A DNA stretch of 64,000 nucleotides from Priestia aryabhattai (GTDB lineage Bacteria > Bacillota > Bacilli > Bacillales > Bacillaceae_H): NCBI RefSeq assembly GCF_023715685.1, contig NZ_JAMBOQ010000001.1, positions 124,001-188,000 on the forward strand, in the 5' to 3' direction. Position 1 is the first letter of the stretch, and the number at the start of each line of letters is the position of its first letter. Positions 26,292 to 34,392 of this stretch are shown here, piece by piece. The notes below the pieces were generated by a model. It made no database searches. It had not been told where the DNA came from and saw only the letters and a program-made list of their open reading frames with translations. Made by a program: the position numbers and the translations under genes.

Positions 26292-26462
26292 TTACTGAAA
26301 AATAAATACATCACTAAGGGAATCTACAAACTGAATGAATTCACTCTCTGTAATACACTGACCGTGCTTATGGTAGGTAAGATCTACTTGTTAATTTTTA
26401 TGTAAGGCTTCAATTAAGGTGAAATTGACCTTTTTCATTTGCTCTTTTTCTCTACCTCTCAT
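26292..26462 (-). pseudogene. YolD-like small gene with nonsense codon
   Basis: A 57-codon frame from ATG 26462 to TAA 26292 reads MRGREKEQMKKVNFTLIEAL, HKN-stop-QVDLTYHKHGQCITE, then FIQFVDSLSDVFIFQ. The stop is TAA at codon 24. The C-terminal half fits the YolD-like pattern (A-L-x-x-x-x-VxLxYxxxG...I/F-x-x-x-D-x-hhh), proteins often linked to UV-repair polymerases, but the fit is by pattern only and the N-terminus is short. Confidence 0.45.
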
Positions 26463-26536
26463 TAAATAAAATTAAACAGTAAGGGACATAATTATTTATA
26501 ACAAAAGGATACCTTTAGAGTGTATAAATAAATAAG

Positions 26537-26770
26537 ATGACTTTAATTGTAAGCATGTTAATCATATCTGCAATACTTATAAAAATAGATGGTTCTCGTC
26601 TTATACAGGCTAAGACGAAGAAAGAATTTCGAGCATTTATCCTACTTCTTCACTTTAGTTTTATAATTGTACTGGCTAAAAAATTTTGGAGTAATTTCCC
26701 TAACCCTGCTGACTGGGTTGCCCTTATCTTAAAACCATTTGCTGAGCTTTTAGTTAATATATTGAATTAA
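26537..26770 (+). CDS. Small germination-operon 'D'-type membrane protein (likely)
   Basis: 77 residues with two strong membrane spans (about 3-16 and 34-47) joined by a basic loop (DGSRLIQAKTKKEFR) and an amphipathic end. It lies 14 bp upstream of a remnant of a GerB-type germinant receptor gene. Size, two-helix layout and position match the D subunits found with gerA-type operons in several Bacillus species, including B. megaterium. Its ribosome site is weak. With the partner gene broken it may act on other receptors or be a relic. Confidence 0.55.
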   Translation: MTLIVSMLIISAILIKIDGSRLIQAKTKKEFRAFILLLHFSFIIVLAKKFWSNFPNPADWVALILKPFAELLVNILN

Positions 26771-26784
26771 AAGGAAGTGAAAAG

Positions 26785-27033
26785 ATGCTGAATAAAAGCA
26801 AGATATCTCCTCATCAGTTTAGGGTATTAGTGATTTTGTACAGCATTGGTAGTACCATCATCGTGGTAGTCCTGTCTATTACTGTATATCCAAGTGTTAC
26901 TTACCAAAAAGTGTGGGACACAGAAACTTGGCTTCCTTACAGCTTAATTATTGGACTTATTTATCCACTTGTTCTTTTAATAGTTGGATTATTTCGTAAG
27001 AACTATATGTCTCGAATGGATAGTATGTCTTGA
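26785..27033 (+). pseudogene. Germinant receptor B subunit with large internal deletion
   Basis: 82 residues. The first 28 (KISPHQFRVLVILYSIGSTI) are the N-terminus of a GerAB/GerKB-type protein. The sequence then jumps in frame to ITVYPSVTYQKVWDTETWLP and a final membrane helix ending VGLFRKNYM, the normal C-terminal end. About 280 residues of a usual 365 are missing, removing eight or so of ten helices. AAGGAAGTG precedes ATG 26785. No A or C subunit genes are present here, so the whole receptor locus is degenerate. Confidence 0.72.
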
Positions 27034-27177
27034 AAGTAGGCTTACCTTCTCCTTATTACCAAGTACAATCGTATATTTAAAATTTTTAAAATGACTAAAT
27101 AGAATTGTAAAACAAGGAGAAGGTTCAAACCTTCTCTTTTTACTATTATTACGTTTAGATTGTTGATCCTGTTGCAT
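26989..27177 (-). CDS. Possible small basic protein, 62 residues
   Basis: ATG 27177 has an ideal AAGGAGGAATAT site. The N-terminal part (MQQDQQSKRNNSKKRRFEPS) is polar and basic, the rest is less coding-like and runs through the hairpin at 27112-27143 and into the 3' end of the GerB remnant on the other strand. The real product may be a short peptide whose stop was lost. Low confidence. Confidence 0.35.
   Translation of the reverse strand: MQQDQQSKRNNSKKRRFEPSPCFTILFSHFKNFKYTIVLGNKEKVSLLSRHTIHSRHIVLTK
27112..27143 (+). terminator. Hairpin terminator of the germination remnant
   Basis: GGAGAAGGTT/AACCTTCTC stem followed by TTTTT. Confidence 0.65.
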
Positions 27178-27412
27178 ATATTCCTCCTTCTTTCATTACG
27201 TAAAGCCTTATTGTTTTCCTCATCGCCACAAGTATGTATGCTTTTAACTCCTGATAATATTTAAAGGCGTATTATATAAAATAGCCTAACCTTTCTCTAA
27301 TAAATTAAGAATTTCAACAACAATTTTATATTACTAAAGAATAATAATTTATTGTAAAACGATAAATTATGTGTTAAATTCAGATAGATAATAAATAAGT
27401 GAGGTGCTTTTT

Positions 27413-27889
27413 ATGAAACAAGGTTCAACCTTTTTTTTAAAAATAGCTGTTGGTCTTATGGGAATTCCTGTTCTTGCTTTATGCGTATTGAGCATCATCC
27501 AATTAGCTCATCATCCCGTTAATCCAGATTATTCGTATCTACTCTATCCTGGTGTCACCATTATGTATGTATCTGTGATTCCATATTTTATTGCGTTGTA
27601 TCAGGCGTTTCGTCTTTTATGCTACATCGATAAGAATGAAGCGTTCTCTGAAATGTCTGTGAGAGTTTTGAAGAAAATAAAATACTGTGCTATCACAATT
27701 AGCATTTTATATGTAATCATGATGCCGTTTGTTTATCTCGTAGCGGAGAAAGATGATGCTCCAGGTCTCATCATTATCGGTATGGTTCCTGTTTTTGCAT
27801 CTATGGTCATTGCTGTTTTCGCTGCTGTTCTTCAAAAACTGTTAAAAGAAGCGATTGATATAAAATCAGAAAATGACTTAACGGTCTAA
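27413..27889 (+). CDS. yoaS: DUF2975 membrane protein (YoaS)
   Basis: 158 residues with four membrane helices (about 8-30, 45-66, 90-112, 122-145), the DUF2975 layout. ATG 27413 is used because GAGGTG lies seven bases upstream; a GTG nine bases earlier overlaps that site. An Xre-type regulator follows after 10 bp, the yoaS-yozG pair of B. subtilis. The family is often coupled to a partner Xre regulator, but the physiological role is unknown. Confidence 0.88.
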   Translation: MKQGSTFFLKIAVGLMGIPVLALCVLSIIQLAHHPVNPDYSYLLYPGVTIMYVSVIPYFIALYQAFRLLCYIDKNEAFSEMSVRVLKKIKYCAITISILYVIMMPFVYLVAEKDDAPGLIIIGMVPVFASMVIAVFAAVLQKLLKEAIDIKSENDLTV

Positions 27890-27899
27890 GGTGGTTAAC

Positions 27900-28118
27900 A
27901 TGGCAATTATTATTAATATTGACGTGATGTTAGCTAAAAGGAAAATGAGTGTAACAGAACTTTCAGAGAGAGTCGGAATCACAATGGCTAACCTTTCTAT
28001 ATTAAAAAATGGAAAGGCAAAAGCCGTTCGTTTTTCAACTTTAGAAGCAATTTGTAAAGCCTTAGAATGCCAGCCTGGGGATATTTTAGAATATAGAAAT
28101 GATACAGATAGTGAATAA
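27900..28118 (+). CDS. yozG: Xre-family transcriptional regulator (YozG)
   Basis: A 72-residue HTH_Xre protein consisting only of the DNA-binding domain (IDVMLAKRKMSVTELSERVG, ITMANLSILKNGKAKAVRF, LEAICKALECQPGDILEY). ATG 27900 follows TAAGGTGG. It lies 10 bp after yoaS and presumably controls the pair; the same arrangement is known from B. subtilis. Close to YozG in sequence as recalled. Confidence 0.9.
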   Translation: MAIIINIDVMLAKRKMSVTELSERVGITMANLSILKNGKAKAVRFSTLEAICKALECQPGDILEYRNDTDSE

Positions 28119-28384
28119 GATGAGGTGCAATAAAGATTAGTCAGCAAAAGTATGGTCTTGAGACGTTTTCATCACTAATTAATTTCTGCCTAAATAAGAC
28201 CTTATTTCTGTTCCAAAACTTGTATCAAACTTTATGTACGATAAACAGAGTTTTTTGATGTATTTAAAAAAAGACGGTTGTTAGTATCACAGAATCATCT
28301 GCATAAATAAAAAGAGCAAACTCCCTATCATTAGAGTTTGCTCTTTCTGTTCTTTATTCAAGTTCCTTTAGTTCAACTTTTAAC
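28119..28384. other. Intergenic region with repeated terminator
   Basis: A hairpin at 28308-28349 (AGAGCAAACTC/GAGTTTGCTCT) serves the convergent yozG and MFS genes and repeats the sequence at 21299-21341. Nothing else is seen. Confidence 0.55.
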
Positions 28385-30097
28385 TTATTCTCCTATGTCT
28401 TTAATCCTTTTAAGAGCTTTTCTATATTCTTGATCTCCCATATACACCATTTTATTAGGAGAATATTTAGGTTGTCCAAACTTTTTCAAAGCTTCTCTAT
28501 ACTCGCTATCACCAATTACTTGATTAGAAAAAGACTCTTTAGATGAACCGTCAAGGGGCGGAAGCGGAGTAGTTTTTTTAGCTTTTGTACTGTGAATCTT
28601 TTCCGCATTTAGATTTTCTTTATTTTTTTCTTTATCATGAGGCTTATGAGCTAGCTTGTGGCCCTTACCTGTTAGGAACATCAAAAACGAGAGAATTAAT
28701 ACCAAAAAACTCAATAAACACGAAAAAGCAGAAAAAGTATGATAGGTGATAATTTCAGATTTTAAATGTAGAGATTGAGTGAAATTTTCTTTACTAGCAA
28801 GCTGGCCTTCTGAACTTACCGTCATAAGGTTATCTTTATACACCTTTGCAAAGACTACACTACTACTTACAGGAATTACTGCAGATGCTATGACTCTTAT
28901 GAATTGAACAGTGACCATCCTAGGTACTAAACTTGGTAAAGGTCCGCCTAAAGCTGCACCCATTAGTCCAGATGCAACTGTTAAACCTACTCCTGCTATT
29001 AAAGCTGCAAAGCTACTAACAAAGAGGAAAGCTGGAACGGTACCTTTTAAATAAATCCATTGTATGTTAACTCCCATAATAATGATGGCTCCTAAAATAC
29101 CTAATACGCCTGGTCCAACTTTATCATACAATATGGTACTTAATATGGCCGCGATCACTATTCCAACAAAAAGCCCTATATATATCAGTGAAATGTCTCC
29201 TTTATCAAAAACAGATCCATTTTTAAGCAGCCCCTGCAATGATAAAAGAGTTAAACTCATACTAATGTTGCCTATAATAGCTATTAGTATAGCGAGAGCA
29301 GGTTTTGGAGAAACCACTAATCTAAAGGGGATTAAAGGGTTCTCAATATGCCACTCTGCTATAAATAAAAAGCATAGAAAAGTGATGCTTCCTACTATGC
29401 CTATCCATACATAAGTAGATGTCCATCCTAATTTTTGGAGATTAAGTAATGTAAAAGCAATAAATGCTGTGAAAATAAACATTAAAGTTAAACCTATTAT
29501 GTCAAATGGCAAATGATCTTTCTGCTGTTGCTTAGAATGATCATTTGTTAAGAATTTATAGCTTAAACATATTCCCAATAAGGAAAGTACAATCGCTATA
29601 TAGAATAACCATCTCCAATGTCCGTAGCTATTCACTAACATTCCCAGAAAAATACCCGTAACACTAGATCCATAAAATCCGCCTATAAGGATAAGTAATG
29701 CAAAGTTACGTTTATGAATAGGGAAGGAAAGAACCAGCATTGGAATCATCATCATAAGTGTTAAACCAGTTCCTATACCTTGTAGAAACCGCCCAATTCC
29801 CATTCCTAAGAAGCTGTTGGAAGTAATACTTACGATAGCTCCTATAAGAAACAAGCACATTGAAAAAACATACGTCCTTCTCTCACCTAGCTTATGTCGA
29901 AGGATAGGTCCAAATGGAATACAAAATGCAAAGCTAATAACCCCTATTAAAACCGGTGTTATAGAAATATAAGATTGATTGTTAAAAGTTTTTTGAAGAA
30001 TTTCATGTATAGAATTTAATGCAGTGTTTAACATTAAACCAGGACCAATAGCTAAAACTGCAAGTAAAGAAATTCCCCAATGTTTTTCTATTTTCAT
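28385..30097 (-). CDS. MFS transporter with long C-terminal repeat tail
   Basis: 570 residues: 14 membrane helices (about 8-485; motif-A region FGPILRHKLGERRTYV, helix-5 region GGFYGSSVTGIFLG) typical of DHA2-like exporters, then an unusual cytosolic tail of about 80 residues. The tail is Lys/Pro-rich and holds two near repeats, GDSEYREALKKFGQ and GDQEYRKALKRIKD, spaced about 22 residues apart. ATG 30097 follows GAAAGGAA. A TetR gene lies 150 bp upstream on the same strand and is the likely regulator. Exported substrate unknown. Confidence 0.82.
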   Translation of the reverse strand: MKIEKHWGISLLAVLAIGPGLMLNTALNSIHEILQKTFNNQSYISITPVLIGVISFAFCIPFGPILRHKLGERRTYVFSMCLFLIGAIVSITSNSFLGMGIGRFLQGIGTGLTLMMMIPMLVLSFPIHKRNFALLILIGGFYGSSVTGIFLGMLVNSYGHWRWLFYIAIVLSLLGICLSYKFLTNDHSKQQQKDHLPFDIIGLTLMFIFTAFIAFTLLNLQKLGWTSTYVWIGIVGSITFLCFLFIAEWHIENPLIPFRLVVSPKPALAILIAIIGNISMSLTLLSLQGLLKNGSVFDKGDISLIYIGLFVGIVIAAILSTILYDKVGPGVLGILGAIIIMGVNIQWIYLKGTVPAFLFVSSFAALIAGVGLTVASGLMGAALGGPLPSLVPRMVTVQFIRVIASAVIPVSSSVVFAKVYKDNLMTVSSEGQLASKENFTQSLHLKSEIITYHTFSAFSCLLSFLVLILSFLMFLTGKGHKLAHKPHDKEKNKENLNAEKIHSTKAKKTTPLPPLDGSSKESFSNQVIGDSEYREALKKFGQPKYSPNKMVYMGDQEYRKALKRIKDIGE

Positions 30098-30235
30098 ACT
30101 ACAATTCCTTTCTTCCTTTCATGTTTTAAAAAAACTAAAAATATGGAGCCAATATTTCTTCAAACCATTACAGTATCTAGGTTAAAGAAGAAAAAATAAT
30201 TATCCTCATGCATGCCTACAGGTAGGACAAATTAA

Positions 30236-30266
30236 AAAATAAAGCTTCAGTAAGGAAGCTTTATTT
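30236..30266 (-). terminator. Hairpin at the 3' end of the tetR gene
   Basis: AAAATAAAGCTTC/GAAGCTTTATTTT stem overlapping the gene's stop; it would partly separate tetR from the downstream MFS gene. Confidence 0.65.
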
Positions 30267-30879
30267 TATTTTCTAAACCTGCCACTCGAATTGGTCCTAA
30301 AAGTGTTAGGCTAGTTAATTTATTGGCCATAAATGCAGGGCTAAATTTCATATCACTTTCTAACCAAGAACAAATTACACCTATATGAGCTGATGTAATA
30401 TAACTGATAAAAATATCTTTAGGAATATCAAGTCCATCCTCTGCTTCTCTAATGGAAGAGATTAGCTCTCCATATACTCTCTTCTTTACAATTTCCGTCA
30501 TATAACTTCTAAATTGCGGTAACCCTCGATCACTTAGCATGACTTTAAAATAATCGGCATGTTCATAGATGAATTCAAAAAGCTTTAAGAAAGAAACAGA
30601 TTCATCTTTTTCTTCTAATTCTGAGGAAACCTCATTACTTTGTTTAGGCTTTACCTGCTCTAGTAGATCTTCTAGAACTTCATTCATACTCTGAACGAGA
30701 AAGTCTTGCTTATCTTGGTAATGTAAATAAAATGTTCCTCGTGTTAATTCTGCTTTTTCTGTAATTTCCTGAATCGTAATTGATGTGACATCTTTCTCCT
30801 TAAGAAGTTCTACTAAAGCGTCTCTTAAGTATTTATTTGTTCTTCTTATCCTAGGATCCAATTTTGTTTTTTTAGACAT
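30247..30879 (-). CDS. TetR-family transcriptional regulator
   Basis: 210 residues. N-terminal HTH (about 12-58: NKYLRDALVELLKEKDVTSI, TIQEITEKAELTRGTFYLHY) then an all-helical ligand and dimer domain, with a TetR_C-like end. Start ATG 30879 follows ACAAGGAGATGAAC. It lies directly upstream of the MFS exporter on the same strand, the common repressor-exporter arrangement; it probably represses both genes until a substrate binds. Confidence 0.9.
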   Translation of the reverse strand: MSKKTKLDPRIRRTNKYLRDALVELLKEKDVTSITIQEITEKAELTRGTFYLHYQDKQDFLVQSMNEVLEDLLEQVKPKQSNEVSSELEEKDESVSFLKLFEFIYEHADYFKVMLSDRGLPQFRSYMTEIVKKRVYGELISSIREAEDGLDIPKDIFISYITSAHIGVICSWLESDMKFSPAFMANKLTSLTLLGPIRVAGLENKIKLPY

Positions 30880-31395
30880 AGTTCATCTCCTTGTATAACT
30901 TTTATTGAGTGTTTGACATATGATTGTGACTTGTATAGTGGTAAACGTTTAGACCTTTTCTGATTATTGACTATTTAAACTATCCTGTACCATCAAAATA
31001 CATTCTATACATGATGTAAACTAATGAACAATATGTATTTTAAGTCTCACAAAGTATAACCAATCTGTCAATATCAAAAATTGGTTAAGGTTAAATCATT
31101 TAATTGTTGTATATGGATTACGTTAACTTAAGAATGAAATCTTTTGTAAGGAACGTTCAAATTAAATATTTCTATGTATTACAGCAAAAACTCACGATAC
31201 TCCTACAGGGGCGTGAGTTTTTGCTGTTCATTTCGTTTTTGGAATTTTCCCTACCTAGAAACGTCATACGTTATTTTTATGCTTTTTTCTCTGTCTGCCC
31301 TAACAGAACAAAACTAATTTTTTAATTATCAGTCAAAAGAAATGGTATCAGAAATTAAGTAATAGTAAAAATTGATAATATGGAGGTGTTTTCTT
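30880..31395. other. Intergenic region between tetR and a small gene
   Basis: Contains the tetR promoter region and a strong hairpin at 31180-31224 (AGCAAAAACTCACG/CGTGAGTTTTTGCT). A plus-strand open frame through it has no ribosome site and is rejected. Confidence 0.5.
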
Positions 31396-31590
31396 ATGAA
31401 AAAGTATGAAGTAACGTTTCATCTAATTAATAGTGAAATAAGTCATTTAGTTGAAGCTAAATCACTTATTCGTGCAAAGAACTACATACAGTATAGGTTT
31501 GAAGATAAAAGTAAAGTATTGGATCTAGCTAATGACTTAGTCATTGTTAAGAGGAACGTACAATACTTTACTATAGCTGAAAAAGAATAA
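31396..31590 (+). CDS. Small alpha-beta protein, 64 residues
   Basis: ATG 31396 follows ATGGAGGTG at good spacing. The product (MKKYEVTFHLINSEISHLVE, AKSLIRAKNYIQYRFED...) alternates strand and helix without membrane spans, ending FTIAEKE. A terminator follows at 31598-31638. Not recognised. Confidence 0.6.
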   Translation: MKKYEVTFHLINSEISHLVEAKSLIRAKNYIQYRFEDKSKVLDLANDLVIVKRNVQYFTIAEKE

Positions 31591-31597
31591 TTAACTA

Positions 31598-31638
31598 TGT
31601 AAAAGGACGTTATCTACAAAAGTAATGTCCTTTTATAT
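31598..31638 (+). terminator. Hairpin terminator
   Basis: AAAGGACGTTA/TAATGTCCTTTT stem with T-rich end. Confidence 0.65.
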
Positions 31639-32528
31639 CGATATAATATCCTATAGGTCAGGCTTTTTTCTCTATTAAATAGATTTCTTTATTTAACTTT
31701 TGCTTCATTAAATCAATTATGGAAATTTAAAAAGATGGTTAACGAACCGTTCTGTTATAAAAGAGCAATCTAAAAAATCTGTTGGATTAACGTTTTAACT
31801 TTAAAACAAGTGGTACACATACAGTACAACGCTAATATTATTGGTTGTTGTGCGAAGGTAAATACTTAATCCATGAAGGGACTGATTAGTTTTGAAAGAA
31901 TTAACAGTGACTTCGACAAACGTATTACCTCAAATTGAAAGTAGATACTCGTATCTTACACAAGGCACTTTGGTTATGAATCGATATACGTAACGAAAGA
32001 GCCTCACAAGGGCCAATGAACAAATTCCTAGACAGTATGGAAAAAAGCCTGTATCTCCTTAGATACAGGCTTTTTCTTTTCGAATTTACATAATTTGATT
32101 CTAGAAACTAACTTAGTGACAGATAATTAATAAATACATTTTATTTGTGGAAAGCATTCTATAAATTAACTTATACAATTACTAGTTTTATCATTTACTC
32201 TACGACGATTTTGTCGTTATAAGAAAGAACAGATGCCCTTAAGGCCGTCTGTTCTTTCTTATACTTTGTTTGGCTATTATCTTTATACTATGAAGAGGAA
32301 CGCTCTCTGAGGAAATTAACCTGGATTTTATCGATAACTGATGCAAATTTCAGCGATCTAGAAATTTTTGATTTCTTGCTATCATGTATTTTCGAAAAAC
32401 TTGCTGTTCGTAGAATGTTCCTATAATAAATTTTTATTTTTTAATCATTTATAAAACGTAGGTATGATTATCTCTCCTTTGAATAGGTTATTTGTAAAAA
32501 ACAATATAGCCGAAAGGAAGTAACAACT
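31639..32528. other. Long intergenic stretch (about 890 bp) with hairpins and a two-copy repeat
   Basis: No gene is supported. A terminator AAAAGCCTGTATC/GATACAGGCTTTTT is at 32041-32079 without an obvious gene before it; a short TTG-started frame (MKELTVTSTNVLPQI) at about 31891-31992 could be a relic. The repeat at 32212-32296 is shared with 51493-51596. The promoter of the ZIP gene must lie at the right end. Confidence 0.5.
32212..32296 (+). repeat. Two-copy intergenic repeat, copy 1
   Basis: A hairpin AAGAAAGAACAGAT(G)CCCTTAAGG closed by TCTGTTCTTTCTT, then TACTTTGTTTGGCTATTATC and TTTATAC. The copy at 51493-51596 has the same hairpin core and the same 3' box, with about 40 extra bases between. 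Confidence 0.7.
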
Positions 32529-33254
32529 ATGCATATAGAAATGAATATCTTATTCACTTTGGGTTCTTTACTTGGTTTATTAGTAGGAGGAGGACTTCTT
32601 AAATTAGTAAGTCATCTAGCTCGGGGAAGAATTCAATTTATGTATGCTATATGTGGAGGAATCTTATTAGGTTTATTATTCTTTGATATCCTTCCGTCTA
32701 CTTGGCATCTATATGACTTAAGAGGGGTTTTATTAGGAATTGTAGCCGGATATATCATCATGCTATGCATTGACCTCTTTTTGCATAAACAAAACAGCGA
32801 AATCTCACCTTTACAGGCACTTATCTTATTAACGGTTGCTATCTTTTTTCATAATGTCATCACAGGTATTACCTTTGGAATAACAGATATGCACCAATCA
32901 GCTTCTGTATTCGCAGCTACCCTTTTACATCAGGTCCCAGAAGGGATGGCAATTATGACAGTCCTCTCTATAGCAAAAGTACCTAACATCTTCTTTTTAA
33001 TAATTATAGCTTTCCTCTCTCTATCCTTGGGTGGCAGTTTATTAATTGGTGAAAGTGTACAAGCTTCCTCGCTTAAATTACAAGCTTTATCGACTGGAGG
33101 AGCAATTGGTACACTCTCCTTTGTTATCTTTCATGAAGTAATTGGCAAGACCATCAACCACTTCAGAAACCTGCACGTATGGCTTTTAATATCGCTAGGG
33201 GTGTTAATTATTTATGTTTATCAATATTCCCTTTCATTATTTCATGGCCATTAG
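32529..33254 (+). CDS. ZIP-family divalent metal transporter
   Basis: 241 residues, eight membrane helices. Helices 4 and 5 carry the metal-site motifs FFHNVITGITFG and LLHQVPEGMAIMT (His-x-x-x-x-Gly and the conserved HxxPEG), the zinc/iron/manganese-coordinating core of ZIP proteins. ATG 32529 follows GAAAGGAAG. It likely brings divalent metal into the cytosol. It sits at the left end of a metal-homeostasis group and is convergent with the P-type ATPase operon through terminators at 33273-33318 and 33462-33509. Confidence 0.85.
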   Translation: MHIEMNILFTLGSLLGLLVGGGLLKLVSHLARGRIQFMYAICGGILLGLLFFDILPSTWHLYDLRGVLLGIVAGYIIMLCIDLFLHKQNSEISPLQALILLTVAIFFHNVITGITFGITDMHQSASVFAATLLHQVPEGMAIMTVLSIAKVPNIFFLIIIAFLSLSLGGSLLIGESVQASSLKLQALSTGGAIGTLSFVIFHEVIGKTINHFRNLHVWLLISLGVLIIYVYQYSLSLFHGH

Positions 33255-33272
33255 AATGACTAAATTTAATTG

Positions 33273-33318
33273 AGCCAAAAAGAAAACTGCAACAACATAT
33301 ACATTATTGTTTTCTTTT
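33273..33318 (+). terminator. Terminator of the ZIP gene
   Basis: AAAAGAAAAC...GTTTTCTTTTG imperfect hairpin. Confidence 0.5.
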
Positions 33319-33461
33319 GTGAAAAATAGAATATTTTTCTATATAATTATTGATAATTTTCAAGTCACAGAATATAATATTAACAAGAGTTTACCATAGG
33401 AAACTTTTTAGCGCATGGTAAATAAACGTTTAATCATTTTAAAATGATTCCCTCATTATGA

Positions 33462-33509
33462 GATAAAAAGAGTGAGAGGCAGCCTGGAACTACCTCTCAC
33501 TCTTTTTAT
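33462..33509. terminator. Bidirectional terminator between ZIP gene and ATPase operon
   Basis: ATAAAAAGAGTGAGAGG pairs with CCTCTCACTCTTTTTAT around a 15-nt loop; T tracts on both strands. Confidence 0.9.
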
Positions 33510-33511
33510 CG

Positions 33512-33736
33512 TTATTTTACTTGTAGCTCAGCAATCATATCTTCTAAACGCTCTTTCTGTGCCTGAAGCTCTTCCATAGAAGGTTGATAAGATGAAATAG
33601 TTTGTTGTCCACCATATCCTTGTTTAGGTTGGACGAGCCGTTGTAGTTGCCCACCATTTTGTTCATATAAACGGTAGCCTACTGCGCCTACCACTGTTCC
33701 TGATACAAATCCCATTAGAAAATCGCGATTAATCAT
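33512..33736 (-). CDS. Small membrane-anchored coiled-coil protein, last gene of the ATPase operon
   Basis: 74 residues: N-terminal glycine-rich hydrophobic segment (DFLMGFVSGTVVGAVGYRLY), Gln/Gly/Pro-rich middle (LVQPKQGYGGQQTI) and a C-terminal amphipathic helix (MEELQAQKERLEDMIAELQ) with coiled-coil heptads. ATG 33736 follows GGGGGAT. Placed 66 bp after the preceding gene on the same strand, it probably belongs to the same transcript. It may scaffold or regulate the ATPase group (inference). Not recognised otherwise. Confidence 0.6.
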   Translation of the reverse strand: MINRDFLMGFVSGTVVGAVGYRLYEQNGGQLQRLVQPKQGYGGQQTISSYQPSMEELQAQKERLEDMIAELQVK

Positions 33737-33801
33737 TATAAAAATCCCCCATAATCATAAGTTTTTTATATCAATTCATACAAAATGTATGAATGAATAT
33801 C

Positions 33802-34392
33802 TTAAGTAATTGTATATAACTTTTGTGATTGCACTTTCTGCTTTTCATGTAACAATTCCAAGACATTTACAATCCATGTAATCATCGCTACATATAGCAT
33901 ATTTGATGGTCCGAGAGATAACATAGTAACAATTCCTGTTAAAATGTCTGGGTGCCTCATTTTATTGCTCGTACCATGAGATAAGACCGTGTAGCCTGTT
34001 GCTACTACAGCTCCATATACAAGTGCATCTGGTTTATAAAAAGATGATTTCCGAATACCTGCTAATAAGAGTAACCCCCCAGAAAACAGTGTACGTAACC
34101 AATCATTTCGTGTGGCAGGATCCATTTGAATCATAATATCATCTAGTGGATCTAAACGCGTTTGCTGAAAAAATATAGATACATAACGAAAAATTGTATT
34201 GCGAGAAAGTTGTGAAACATCATAGTGAATAAGCATTGTTTGAATGGTGAGTTCTATTCTCACACTCGTTATACCTTTTAAAGCAGAAAACATATGCTCA
34301 ATTTCCACATGATTTTTCTTGTCTCTCAATGCTGGGATATGAAATCGAATACGACCTGGTATATCATGCAGAACGTAGAATTTGGGATTCAT
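33802..34392 (-). CDS. HMA2-like domain plus truncated ATPase-type membrane region
   Basis: 196 residues. The N-terminus has the same cysteine-free ferredoxin-like domain as the neighbouring ATPase (VLHDIPGRIRFHIPALRDKK near residues 7-26). Residues about 95-185 are hydrophobic (DALVYGAVVATGYTVLSHG, HPDILTGIVTMLSLGPSNM) and align in pattern with the ATPase's first helices, including the NANTLTAASIFASL-like segment. No actuator, P-loop or phosphorylation domain is present. ATG 34392 follows AGGGGGGAAAC and overlaps the ATPase gene by 29 bp, so the two are co-translated. Probably an accessory subunit derived from the ATPase N-terminus. Confidence 0.7.
   Translation of the reverse strand: MNPKFYVLHDIPGRIRFHIPALRDKKNHVEIEHMFSALKGITSVRIELTIQTMLIHYDVSQLSRNTIFRYVSIFFQQTRLDPLDDIMIQMDPATRNDWLRTLFSGGLLLLAGIRKSSFYKPDALVYGAVVATGYTVLSHGTSNKMRHPDILTGIVTMLSLGPSNMLYVAMITWIVNVLELLHEKQKVQSQKLYTIT

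Noticed and set aside
31104-31325. Plus-strand open frame of 73 codons
   Set aside because: Crosses a terminator-type hairpin and has no ribosome site; reads as chance sequence.
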